Assembly (NCBI GenBank): GCA_022704525.1
Contig: JAKJGF010000006.1
Coordinates: forward strand, 1-42,930
Length of the DNA: 42,930 nt
Direction: 5' to 3'
Source: Bacillota bacterium
GTDB taxonomy: Bacteria; Vulcanimicrobiota; SpSt-956; JAKJGF01
Part shown: positions 26,769-34,458 of the stretch, piece after piece
Layout: the number at the start of each line of letters is the position of its first letter
How positions within the stretch are numbered: position 1 is the stretch's first letter
Position numbers and translations under genes: made by a program
The notes under the pieces: model-generated
Seen by the model: the letters and a program-made list of their open reading frames with translations, nothing else
Databases searched by the model: none
Told to the model about the DNA's origin: nothing

Positions 26769-26797
26769 TTGACAAAATATATCAAGATATGTATAAT
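26769..26797 (+). promoter_or_regulatory. Full-consensus sigma-70 promoter reading into non-coding DNA
   Basis: TTGACA (26769-26774), exactly 17 bases, TATAAT (26792-26797). It faces away from copZ and towards the 3' end of the oppositely oriented rhomboid gene, so it drives no gene on its strand. CTTGA/TCAAG (26768-26772 and 26782-26786) forms an operator-like palindrome over the -35. Confidence 0.7.
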
Positions 26798-26803
26798 AAT
26801 ATA

Positions 26804-27070
26804 CAGAAACGATCATTGACTAAAAACCTTACTTATTAAAAATTTACAGTCTATTTCAGATTAAGATAATCTATCCTATTACTATCAGTAATTCTACAGG
26901 GCCTTCACCCACTCTATAGAAAATGAGAATTGACTGAAGTAAAAAGATTAAGATCTTAATTTAAGCACTGCAGGAAGGTTGATTATGAAACAACTTCAAT
27001 CAAAAAACTGAGACCTCGGAAGGGTTAAAATAACAGGAGTCCTTAAATAAACCCTGAAGAGGTTTTAGTA
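26804..27070 (+). ncRNA. Candidate structured non-coding RNA
   Basis: Downstream of the consensus promoter there is no ORF of note, but there is a chain of perfect small hairpins: AGATTA/TAATCT (26858-26872, 3-base loop), ATTACT/AGTAAT (26878-26892, 3-base loop), the 14-base palindrome ATTAAGATCTTAAT (26947-26960), GAAGGTTG/CAACTTC, and a final 51-base hairpin with U-rich tail. The 5' CTAAAA-A-CCTT (26820-26830) can also pair with the 3' GAGGTTTTAG (27059-27068), an alternative closing stem. It does not show the conserved words I know for tmRNA, RNase P, SRP or 6S RNA. Confidence 0.45.
27013..27063. terminator. Bidirectional hairpin with GGAA/TGAA internal loop
   Basis: ACCTC (27013-27017) pairs with GAGGT (27059-27063) and GGGTT (27022-27026) with AACCC (27050-27054), separated by a symmetric GGAA/TGAA internal loop. 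On the minus strand it follows the rhomboid gene and is followed by CTCAGTTTTTT, so it is the likely terminator there. On the plus strand it is followed by TTTAGTATTTTA and can end the candidate ncRNA. Confidence 0.6.
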
Positions 27071-27072
27071 TT

Positions 27073-27999
27073 TTATAAGACATTAATTCTATAAGTGATA
27101 GAAATTATTAACATTATAAAACTTCCTGCCAGGAGAAGGCCCAGAATAATAGTTAAAAGAAGCCATAAAATATCAAGAATTTTATTTTTTTTCTGTCTGG
27201 TTTCCAGTAAACATCCCATTAAGAGTCCTGACAGTGCTCCTGCTATATGGGCTACATTGTTTGCACCTATAAATATTCCAAAGGCAAAAGCATAAATAGC
27301 CCACTTAAGAAAAAAATTACGAATTCTATTCTGGTTATTACGATGAAAATATGTTATACCCATTCCTATAAGACCGAAGAGAGAACCCGATGCACCTGCT
27401 GAAATAGCATTTTGAAGTAAAAACATTGTTGCCATAGATGCTGAAATACCTGTAATCATAAAGATTGAGAAAAATCTTTTAAAACCCAGTATTTGTTCCA
27501 GAACAGGACCTACCTGTATAAGAGCAAACATATTGAACCCTATATGGGCTATGCCAATATGGACAAAAATGCTGGTAATAATTGTCCACCAATCACCATT
27601 AAACGGTGTAAGCATGGCACCGGAAAGCCATAATGTTTTATTGCCAGGTGACATAAGAGAAGTAATTCCACCGTATGCCATAGAAAATATAAAGTCTGCT
27701 ACAGAAAGAAATACAAAAATTGCCGTTCCTGCAATTACCTGTGATGTCTTCAACCCCAGAATCCGTCTGAATACTTCTATAAAATAGGGAGATACTTTTG
27801 CTCTGCATCTAGGACAAACTCTATCTTCTGGTGTAATAATGGCTCCACATGTGCATGCCCTGTTACGGCCTAACTCGGAGAAATATTTCCCTCCCATATT
27901 TTTTTTAAGAATAATAAGGTTTTCTTCATATTTACGTATTCTCCACTGCCAGACTGTTCCATTCATACCAAGTTTATCAAAAATTTTTTTCCAGTTCAT
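27073..27999 (-). CDS. Rhomboid-family serine protease with N-terminal zinc ribbon
   Basis: 308 residues. A short basic N-terminus holds a zinc-ribbon-like CxC...CPRC (Cys49, Cys51, Cys62, Cys65). The six-helix rhomboid core shows HxxxxHxxxN (His147, His152, Asn156), catalytic GASG with Ser204, and His251 in NNVAHIAGALSG. Rhomboids cut substrate helices within the membrane. GAGGAG precedes the ATG. A hairpin terminator follows the stop. Confidence 0.9.
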   Translation of the reverse strand: MNWKKIFDKLGMNGTVWQWRIRKYEENLIILKKNMGGKYFSELGRNRACTCGAIITPEDRVCPRCRAKVSPYFIEVFRRILGLKTSQVIAGTAIFVFLSVADFIFSMAYGGITSLMSPGNKTLWLSGAMLTPFNGDWWTIITSIFVHIGIAHIGFNMFALIQVGPVLEQILGFKRFFSIFMITGISASMATMFLLQNAISAGASGSLFGLIGMGITYFHRNNQNRIRNFFLKWAIYAFAFGIFIGANNVAHIAGALSGLLMGCLLETRQKKNKILDILWLLLTIILGLLLAGSFIMLIISITYRINVL

Positions 28000-28039
28000 T
28001 TTTATTTCTCCTCAAGTTTAAAAGTCATTAATTTACACT

Positions 28040-28198
28040 TCATGTCAATAAAGCCGGCAGATTATAAAATTTCTGTGCCTCCTGTTCATCTTCTCCTTCC
28101 CCTATAAGTATATTTGAACAGTTCCTTTTTTTTCCTATCTCTCTGGCTTTTTCTAAAAGTCTTCTGCCTGTACCTTTATCAAAATAATAAGGCTCCAT
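28040..28198 (-). pseudogene. GNAT acetyltransferase remnant
   Basis: A 52-codon frame in the spacer starts MEPYYFDKGTGRRLLEKA and continues with ILIGEGEDEQEAQKFYNLPA before a TGA. This is the acetyl-CoA-binding loop (usually GxGxxLL) and the following FY motif of GNAT N-acetyltransferases. About 100 N-terminal residues are missing, an in-frame TAG lies just upstream, and no ribosome-binding site is seen. I read it as a decayed fragment rather than a working gene. It accounts for most of the 28000-28314 gap. Confidence 0.5.
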
Positions 28199-28314
28199 AT
28201 TTTCTGGAAACAACTATAATAATAGCAGAATATAGATGCAATTTAAACACATATTGTTAAATTTTTATTTAAATATATGTTATAATATCCTTAAAACTTC
28301 TGGAGGTTCTTATT

Positions 28315-29124
28315 ATGGATAAATATATTAATGTTATAGAATTATGTCAGAAAGAAAGATATGCTTTTATAGTATCAGGAAGAGATGAACCGGAATTTCA
28401 ACTCTGGGACACAGAGAATAGAAGTTGTATTAATAAACAGACTGTTGAAGGTTCAGGCCCTCTTACGGGTTTTAAACTTATAGATGACAGTGTGGCCCTT
28501 ATAGAATGTCGTTATAAGACTATGAAATGGTCTTCCGGGAAAGGCCTCTACGATATAGAAAAGAGATTCTATTTAAATGAATCCCACTGGGAGATGTCAG
28601 GGAATGAACAATATGAACCTTCGGTGAAATCTTCCGATGGTTACAGGATATTTGCCCGGACTAATGAAAATAGGACTCTTGAAATAAGAGATGTAATGGA
28701 GAATGAAGCCATAGCTTTTATAAGGCACTCAGAACCTGTAGGATTGGCTGCCTTTCATCCCTATGGCCGTCTTATACTCTGGGGCAGTAGTGACAATGTG
28801 CTTCGTCTGTGGCATCTGGAAAAAGACAGACCTGTTACTACCTGGCAACTCAGAGGATATGCTACTGCCTGTGCCGTTACAAAGGATGAACTCATTGTAT
28901 GTGGAGACTCAGAGGGTTATGTTTATTTTGTGGAAACTCCTTATGTGCCGGGGCGAGTTGGTGATGCAGATTTTCATAATACAACACTTAAAGGTAAAGT
29001 ATCAGATATTTTGAAAACTGCAGGGGAACAGAAAAAGAAAGCCGAGAGTTTCCTTAAGGAAAAGTATGCTTCCATAAAAGATACAGTGGAAGAAAAAACA
29101 CAGAAATGGAGGAAAAAGAGTTGA
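28315..29124 (+). CDS. WD40-like beta-propeller fragment with helical tail
   Basis: 269 residues. The clearest WD-type units are VSGRDEPEFQLWDTE near the start and HSEPVGLAAFHPYGRLILWG followed by NVLRLWHLEK at about 142-180, then YATACAVTKDELIVCGDSEG. That gives about four or five blades, fewer than the usual seven. The last 50 residues are a Lys/Glu-rich amphipathic helix. No signal peptide. TGGAGG precedes the ATG, and an extended -10 (TGTTATAAT) lies at 28278-28286. Partners unknown. Confidence 0.7.
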   Translation: MDKYINVIELCQKERYAFIVSGRDEPEFQLWDTENRSCINKQTVEGSGPLTGFKLIDDSVALIECRYKTMKWSSGKGLYDIEKRFYLNESHWEMSGNEQYEPSVKSSDGYRIFARTNENRTLEIRDVMENEAIAFIRHSEPVGLAAFHPYGRLILWGSSDNVLRLWHLEKDRPVTTWQLRGYATACAVTKDELIVCGDSEGYVYFVETPYVPGRVGDADFHNTTLKGKVSDILKTAGEQKKKAESFLKEKYASIKDTVEEKTQKWRKKS

Positions 29125-29269
29125 TAATCATAAAAAGGACTTTTTCAGAGTAAAACCTTTATAATTCTGATATATTAGATTTTAAACTGGCCATAATGAC
29201 TCCTGTATTCTGAAAGAATAATCAGCTATCCTACGAGAGATTATTCTACATGTAAAAGGGAACTAATCT

Positions 29270-29377
29270 ATGATAAGAGATGATGGTATACTCCGTGAAG
29301 AATTACTTCAGGAAATTGCTACATTGAAACAAAGAATTTTTCAATTAAGTTTACTCTTTATAATTATTGTGTTATAA
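29270..29377 (+). CDS. Possible 35-aa coiled-coil/membrane peptide
   Basis: ATG at 29270 with AAAAGGG about 9 bases upstream. The product starts MIRDDGILREELLQEIATLK and ends in a hydrophobic run (LLFIIIVL). The short heptad helix plus membrane tail looks protein-like, but the last bases double as the -10 region of the next gene. It may be a real small gene, a leader peptide or chance. Confidence 0.3.
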   Translation: MIRDDGILREELLQEIATLKQRIFQLSLLFIIIVL

Positions 29378-29378
29378 T
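29350..29378 (+). promoter_or_regulatory. Promoter for the toxin-like gene
   Basis: TTTACT (29350-29355), 17 bases, TATAAT (29373-29378), about 25 bases before the ATG at 29403. The transcript would begin at or next to the ribosome-binding site. A second TATAAT is at 29359-29364. Confidence 0.45.
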
Positions 29379-29402
29379 ACAACCCAAAGGAGTGAGCTAA
29401 TT

Positions 29403-30245
29403 ATGATAAATAATGTTACTTTATCAGGTAAAAGTACACAATATAATCATAGACCTCTTCAAGTAACAAAAGATAGCACTGTATATGATATAAATGTTCC
29501 ACAAGAAGAATTTATTCCTTCCTGTACTATTCAGAAACCTTATGCGCCTTTAATTACTTATGAAAAAAAACTCAATAAGAATATAGAAGATAGTAATGTA
29601 TGTAAATTAGATGAAAGCTTACAAAAAAGTCTTCAGTTGAAATATGATAAAAGTATAAACATATTTTCCACAGCTCTTGCCCATGTAGCCAGGGTAAAAA
29701 TGTTTAAACTTGCTGCCAGTCGTATTAATACTGTTATGGCTACAGGGAGATGGGTTACACTTGCCGGAGATAATAATATTAATATAGCAACATCCGGTGT
29801 AAAACACTTTACTAAAAAAGAAATAGAAGACATGTATAAGAGATTTAGTCATCTTGCATCAGATCCTGCAAAGGGTAATAAAATCTCTCCGGGAAGTATA
29901 GAAGAAGCCGTTATAGCTTTTGCAGCAGAAAAAGGCAATATTATACCTCACAGGGTAGAGAGAGAAAAAACAGGTCTTTCAGAATTTATAGATGCCAGAG
30001 GAATTACATGGGATGTTAAAAGTCCTGTTTCGCCAACTTTCTCCGGCGCCTGGACATTTGATCCCCATCATCAGTTAATGAAAATTCGTCATGATCTGAG
30101 CCAGGGAGACAGAACCCTTCTGAACTTAACAAGATGTAATGCTAAAGATACAAAAACGCTCTTAAATCTCTTAAAAGACGAACTTGAGCCAGAGGAACGT
30201 TCTCTTATTTATATACTTCTTAATAAAGAGGCCATTGAATTATGA
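29403..30245 (+). CDS. Candidate nuclease toxin (CdiA-CT-like C-terminal domain)
   Basis: 280 residues from the ATG at 29403, set by AAAGGAGTG. A frame from GTG 29367 extends further but lacks such a site. The first 90 residues are polar and non-catalytic. Residues 165-260 resemble the C-terminal domain of polymorphic or contact-dependent toxins of the PD-(D/E)xK type: SIEEAVIAFAAEKG (Glu167/168), then FIDARGITWDVKSPVSP with Asp197, Asp204 and Lys206, then WTFDPHH and a block ending TLLNLTRCNAKD like the usual GENVILDTRNLS. Metal-dependent cleavage of DNA or tRNA would be expected. No signal peptide or known delivery domain. The stop overlaps the next start by 4 bases, as in toxin-immunity pairs. 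Family assignment is from memory of motifs only. Confidence 0.55.
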   Translation: MINNVTLSGKSTQYNHRPLQVTKDSTVYDINVPQEEFIPSCTIQKPYAPLITYEKKLNKNIEDSNVCKLDESLQKSLQLKYDKSINIFSTALAHVARVKMFKLAASRINTVMATGRWVTLAGDNNINIATSGVKHFTKKEIEDMYKRFSHLASDPAKGNKISPGSIEEAVIAFAAEKGNIIPHRVEREKTGLSEFIDARGITWDVKSPVSPTFSGAWTFDPHHQLMKIRHDLSQGDRTLLNLTRCNAKDTKTLLNLLKDELEPEERSLIYILLNKEAIEL

Positions 30246-30835
30246 GTGATCTGGAAGTATTTATGAAAAGACTTTCGGAACATAACAAATGGCTTGATAT
30301 GAAACCTGATGGAGTGAGACTGGAGATTTCCGGTCTCAATCTTTCAGGTATAGATTTAATCGGAGCTTTACTTACAGAAGCCATGCTAAGGGATATATGT
30401 TTCAAAGGCAGCGTATTAACAGGAGCAAATCTTTCCGGAGCAGATCTGACAGGTTCGGATCTATCAGATTGTAATCTTTCCGGAGCAAATCTCTCTAAAG
30501 CCATACTTTATAAAACCAGATTAAGTAATTCCAATATGAATAATATTAAAGCACTTAGATGTGATTTCAGTTATTCCCTTATGAACAATACTTCACTTTA
30601 TAATGCCGATTGCGAAGGATCTCTTTTTGTGTACAGTGATTTAAGGTATGCTGATGGAAGAAAGGGAAATTTTAAAAAAACTACTTTTGAAGGTGCAGGA
30701 ATATACGCTTTTAACCTGCGTGATGCTTCTATTGACCCAATAAAAGGACAGCTGGTGGATTTTAGCCCTGATTTTAATGGTACTGATATGGGACCTATTG
30801 AAAGAATCTTATTTCCCACTAAAAGGCTCTTTTAA
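30242..30835 (+). CDS. Pentapeptide-repeat protein, candidate immunity partner
   Basis: 197 residues. The N-terminal helix (LEVFMKRLSEHNKWLDMKPD) with an H..WL motif often precedes pentapeptide domains. From about residue 31 to 165 the pentapeptide pattern A(D/N)LxG runs clearly (LNLSG, IDLIG, ANLSG, ADLTG, SDLSD, CNLSG, ANLSK), becoming looser later. Such right-handed beta helices can mimic DNA (MfpA, Qnr). The ATGA overlap with the toxin-like gene couples their translation. The 3' end overlaps the convergent transglutaminase gene by 27 bases. Immunity is inferred from position and fold. Confidence 0.65.
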   Translation: MSDLEVFMKRLSEHNKWLDMKPDGVRLEISGLNLSGIDLIGALLTEAMLRDICFKGSVLTGANLSGADLTGSDLSDCNLSGANLSKAILYKTRLSNSNMNNIKALRCDFSYSLMNNTSLYNADCEGSLFVYSDLRYADGRKGNFKKTTFEGAGIYAFNLRDASIDPIKGQLVDFSPDFNGTDMGPIERILFPTKRLF

Positions 30836-32254
30836 ATATTTCTCTGCATAATCTACAGCACTATTATAATCTACGCCGCTTTTTATTACAGTTTCATATT
30901 CTTTTACTGCCAGGTCACGCTCTCCCTTTATATCATAGCAGTTCCCTAGAAGATTATGTGCCCAGACATCCATAACAGATTTTGTACTTCCACCTTTACC
31001 GGTTAAGCACTTTTTAAAAGCCTCTATGGCTTCATCCCATAAAGCTCTGTTCATATAAATCTGACCCAGAGAAAGCCAGCTTTTTGCATCATCAGGTCTC
31101 TTTTCTATTATCTTTAAAAATCCTTTTTCCGCTTTTTTATATAAACCTGCTGTTAAATATGAGGAAGCAAGGATTTTCTCTGCAGTTTCCCTGGCATAAT
31201 CCAGATCTTCTCTCTTTTCTCCAAATATATAAAAGCCTCCATGAACTGTTTTATCAAAAAACCCATTTATTTCTATTGCAGGAGGATAGGCATTGTTTCC
31301 TCCTGGCTGAAGGAATTTAAAAGTCCTTTTTATACCTGTTTTTTTTGAAAAAACTTCCATATTATCACCTGTAGAAACTATAACCCTCATAGGATATAAA
31401 TTACCAAAAAGATAGGAGAAATCTCTTACAGGTATACCTCTGGATTTCATAAAAGCCCTTACCTCTTCATCTGAAGAAACGGCCTTTGACCCTGGAGTCA
31501 TTAATTCTGCCACAGAAGGATCAATGGGAATCCATCCGTAAGGAGGTAAAAGTATTTCTGCCCACTGATGACCTCCTCCCGTAAACCAGATACAGGTAAC
31601 AGTCCTTGCTGGAATACCCAGGGATCTGCATAAAGCACAGAAGATTACACTGAATTCTCCGCAGTCTCCTTTCAATTTTTTAAAGGAAATCTCTGCACCT
31701 CTTTCTTCTATGGAAGGATATTCATATTCTATATTTTCCACTACCCAGTGAAAAATTTTTCTGGCCTGAAAATAGGGGTTCTTCTCTTCTCCTGCAATTT
31801 CTTGAGCCTTCTTTTTTATATCATCTGTGAGTTCAATCCAGGGTTCTGATTGAGTAAATCTCTTATATTCTTCCGTATCTTTATCCCAGGGTAAAAGTTT
31901 ATAAGGGGCAATGTCTGTTTTTACTTCTTGTGGGAGAATCTGAAAATCATAATAAAAATAAAGTTCTTCTCTCTCAGGGAAATCTGTTATTCTCCAGAAG
32001 ACTATTTCATTTCCATTTATTTCGTCTTTTATAATCTCAACAGGTTCAGGATAGATTTTCTCAATTTTTACTTCCTGCCCTCTGTGCTCAGAAGGAAGAG
32101 CAGACCATAAAAGTATTTCTCCTTTTTCTCCTTCTAAAAGCTTTATATTATCGATAAAATACCAGTAACGTCCTTTAACCCATTCGTCTGCAGAGGACGG
32201 AAGAATCAGGCTTAATAAGAAAAAAAATAGAAATATAATAACTGTTATTCTCAT
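30809..32254 (-). CDS. Exported transglutaminase-like protein with TPR tail
   Basis: 481 residues from the ATG at 32254, chosen for AAAGGAGTG upstream; a longer frame begins at 32314 without such a site. Signal peptide (about 1-22), a beta-rich N-terminal domain, then a transglutaminase-like core with Cys198 (GDCGEFS), His229 (GGHQWAE) and Asp245 (PIDPS), the papain-like triad. Residues about 395-475 are two or three TPRs (AKSWLSLGQIYMNRALWDEA). Bacterial members are usually proteases or amidotransferases of the envelope. Its last 27 bases overlap the pentapeptide gene tail-to-tail. Confidence 0.85.
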   Translation of the reverse strand: MRITVIIFLFFFLLSLILPSSADEWVKGRYWYFIDNIKLLEGEKGEILLWSALPSEHRGQEVKIEKIYPEPVEIIKDEINGNEIVFWRITDFPEREELYFYYDFQILPQEVKTDIAPYKLLPWDKDTEEYKRFTQSEPWIELTDDIKKKAQEIAGEEKNPYFQARKIFHWVVENIEYEYPSIEERGAEISFKKLKGDCGEFSVIFCALCRSLGIPARTVTCIWFTGGGHQWAEILLPPYGWIPIDPSVAELMTPGSKAVSSDEEVRAFMKSRGIPVRDFSYLFGNLYPMRVIVSTGDNMEVFSKKTGIKRTFKFLQPGGNNAYPPAIEINGFFDKTVHGGFYIFGEKREDLDYARETAEKILASSYLTAGLYKKAEKGFLKIIEKRPDDAKSWLSLGQIYMNRALWDEAIEAFKKCLTGKGGSTKSVMDVWAHNLLGNCYDIKGERDLAVKEYETVIKSGVDYNSAVDYAEKYLKEPFSGK

Positions 32255-32337
32255 AAAAATCACTCCTTTACATACAATACTGACCCGAGCATAAGCATTT
32301 ATAGTTAGTTTCATAACAATCCATAATTAATAAACTC

Positions 32338-32393
32338 GTAATGTGTAAAGCGTAAAGCGTGATGCCTGGTTGTAATCCCATTACGCATTACGG
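32338..32393. repeat. Heptamer palindrome (CGTAAAG / CATTACG)
   Basis: CGTAATGTGTAAAGCGTAAA-type units on the left and CATTACGCATTACG on the right. A related CGCTTCACGCTTCAC pair follows at 32444-32458. Confidence 0.6.
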
Positions 32394-32515
32394 ATTATTT
32401 AAATTCTAATAAGTTATGAAATGCACTATAATAAATTTTTTTTCGCTTCACGCTTCACAATTATCAATATTAGATATTTATGCTCACCTCAGTAACTATA
32501 ATTATAATAAAGTTC

Positions 32516-32544
32516 TTGACACATATCAAGAAAAAATATATTTT
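32516..32544 (+). promoter_or_regulatory. Promoter with overlapping palindrome upstream of the ankyrin gene
   Basis: TTGACA (32516-32521), 17 bases, TATTTT (32539-32544). A perfect palindrome TTCTTGA-CACATA-TCAAGAA (32513-32532) covers the -35, much like the CTTGACA...ATATCAAG at 26768. It points at the ankyrin gene about 240 bases away. With the heptamer repeats it explains most of the 32255-32782 gap. Confidence 0.5.
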
Positions 32545-32675
32545 ATAACAGAATTGTTCAATTATTTTATACGGGATGGCCTGCAATACTGGTTTTGCTT
32601 ATAATCAGTATCAAGTTTCCTGAATATTACTGGAGGAAAAACTGGCATAAGATAGAAGTAGATAACTGGGAAGGG

Positions 32676-32724
32676 AGAAGCGTGAAGAGTAAGCAGTTAA
32701 ATGTCCATCACCCATTACGCTTTA
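32676..32724. repeat. Heptamer repeat (AAGCGTGAAG / ATCACCCATTACGC)
   Basis: Left GAAGCGTGAAGAGTAAG and right CCATCACCCATTACGCTTT are complementary in type, in the leader of the ankyrin gene. Confidence 0.5.
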
Positions 32725-32782
32725 TATAAATATAAAATTATGGCCAATATATTGCAATAAAATATTTACTGAGGTGAGTAAA

Positions 32783-34009
32783 ATGACAAATTTTAAAAAT
32801 ATTGTATTCTTTTTCTGTCTTTTATTTTTTAGTATCCAATCAGTTCAGGCTTCCGAGTTTTTTGATGTTTTAAAAAAAGGAGAAGAACAGAGAGCTATAG
32901 ATATACTCAGAGCAAATCCTTCTCTTTATTATGCCAGAGATAGTGATAAGAGTACTCCTTTACACTGGGCAGCAAAAAACAATAAAAAACAGCTTGCAGA
33001 ACTGCTTTTATCCTTTAGAGCAGATGTTAATACAAGGAATAATGAAGGCAGTACCCCTTTACACTGGGCAGCGAAAGGAAACAGTAAAGATGTGGCAGAA
33101 TTACTTATATATAGAGGAGCCTATATAGATGCCTTTGATAATCAGGATAGAACACCCCTCCACTGGGCTGCAGAAAATAGAAGTGCCAATGTGGCTAAAT
33201 TGCTTATATACAGAGGCGCCAGAACAGATATTAAAGATAAGAACGGTAAAACTCCTCTACACTGGGCCGCCCAGGGTGGAAATAGAGAAATAGTTGAACT
33301 CCTTATAGAATATTATGCAGATGTAAATAGTAAGGATAAGGATAACAAAAGACCGCTACACTTTGCTGCAGCTTATGGTTATGAGAATGCCGCCCGGATT
33401 CTTATATCCTCAGGTGCTGATATAAATGCTACTGATTATGATGGTAAAACACCCCTTCACTGGTCAGCAGAAAGAGGTCAGGAGAGAGTAACGGATTTGC
33501 TTATAGCCCTGAGAGCCGATATAAATGCCACAGATAATCATGGGAAAACTCCCCTTCATCTATCTGCTGAGAATGGTAAGAGGGATGAAACAAGACTTCT
33601 TATAAAAGGAGGTGCCGATATAAATGCTGAGGATAAGGATGGTAAAAGACCTCTTCACTGGTCGGCAGAAAAAGGTAATAGAGATGAAACAAAATTGCTT
33701 ATAGATGGTGGTGCCAGATTAAATGTTCTGGATAAAGAGGGTAAAAGCCCACTTCACTGGTCAGCAGAAAAAGGAAATGAAGATGAAGCAAAATTACTTA
33801 TAGAAGCCGGAGCAGAGTTGAATATCCCTGATAATTACGGAAGAACTCCCCTTCATTATGCAGCTGAAAATAATAATAAGGATGAAACGAAATTACTTGT
33901 TGAAGCAGGAGCAGATTTAAATGCCAGAGATAATAATGGTAAAAGACCTGTGGATCTGGCAAAAGAAAAAGATCACGGAAGAATAATTGAATTACTGGAA
34001 AAAAAATAA
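32783..34009 (+). CDS. Secreted ankyrin-repeat protein
   Basis: 408 residues from ATG 32783, with GAGGTGAG 5 bases before. A GTG nine bases earlier lies inside that site. Signal peptide ending SVQA-SEF, then an N-terminal cap and about eleven ankyrin repeats of 33 residues carrying (T/R/S)PLHWAA or PLHWSA cores and a degenerate last unit (RPVDLAKEKD). Repeats 8 and 9 are almost the same (RPLHWSAEKGNRDETKLLI against SPLHWSAEKGNEDEAKLLI), a sign of recent duplication. It would act in the periplasm or outside as a binding surface. Confidence 0.88.
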   Translation: MTNFKNIVFFFCLLFFSIQSVQASEFFDVLKKGEEQRAIDILRANPSLYYARDSDKSTPLHWAAKNNKKQLAELLLSFRADVNTRNNEGSTPLHWAAKGNSKDVAELLIYRGAYIDAFDNQDRTPLHWAAENRSANVAKLLIYRGARTDIKDKNGKTPLHWAAQGGNREIVELLIEYYADVNSKDKDNKRPLHFAAAYGYENAARILISSGADINATDYDGKTPLHWSAERGQERVTDLLIALRADINATDNHGKTPLHLSAENGKRDETRLLIKGGADINAEDKDGKRPLHWSAEKGNRDETKLLIDGGARLNVLDKEGKSPLHWSAEKGNEDEAKLLIEAGAELNIPDNYGRTPLHYAAENNNKDETKLLVEAGADLNARDNNGKRPVDLAKEKDHGRIIELLEKK

Positions 34010-34015
34010 AATAAT

Positions 34016-34384
34016 TTACAGGTGCTGTATTATTTCTACCAGTTCACCTGCTGGCCCTTTGACAAAGAAAAACTTCAGTTTTTCCATATGCTGCACTTCT
34101 TTATGAATCAGGATTGCACTATGTTCTTTAAAGAATTTGAAATCTTCATCTATATTATCTGAGAGGAAGGCCATGTGTTTCAATCCGTCTTCCATTTTTG
34201 TTTCCTTTGTGGGCTGAAGGATTTCAATAATTTCATCCCTTCCTTTCAGAAGAAAAATATTCATATTCATAGATGGCACTTCTTTTTTTGAGATTACCTC
34301 AAAACCAAGAAAATTTTTATAGAAGTCTATAACCTTTTCCGGTTCTTTAGCAAGAATACTTATATGGTCAAGTCTTTTTATCAT
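34016..34384 (-). CDS. VOC-family (glyoxalase-like) protein
   Basis: 122 residues with the paired beta-alpha-beta-beta-beta pattern of vicinal oxygen chelate proteins: LDHISILAKEPEKVIDFYKN (His7), a Glu strand IIEILQP, GLKHMAFLSDNIDED (His69) and a terminal AGELVEIIQ. These are possible metal ligands of a lyase or isomerase of the glyoxalase I type. GAAAGGAG precedes the ATG. It lies 74 bases after the M16 gene on the same strand, so it may belong to the peptide cluster or just follow it. Confidence 0.8.
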   Translation of the reverse strand: MIKRLDHISILAKEPEKVIDFYKNFLGFEVISKKEVPSMNMNIFLLKGRDEIIEILQPTKETKMEDGLKHMAFLSDNIDEDFKFFKEHSAILIHKEVQHMEKLKFFFVKGPAGELVEIIQHL

Positions 34385-34458
34385 TCTTTTACTCCTTTCG
34401 CTTATTTACAAAGATCAGAACACTGTTCTGCCACTACAATGCTTACTATTTTTACGTC

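Noticed and set aside
26804-27070. tmRNA, RNase P or SRP RNA for the structured stretch
   Set aside because: None of the conserved words I know for these RNAs is present, and the region is too AT-rich; it was left as an unassigned candidate.
32416-32604. 62-codon frame upstream of the ankyrin gene
   Set aside because: It crosses a heptamer repeat and the TTGACA promoter palindrome and has no ribosome-binding site, so it is chance.
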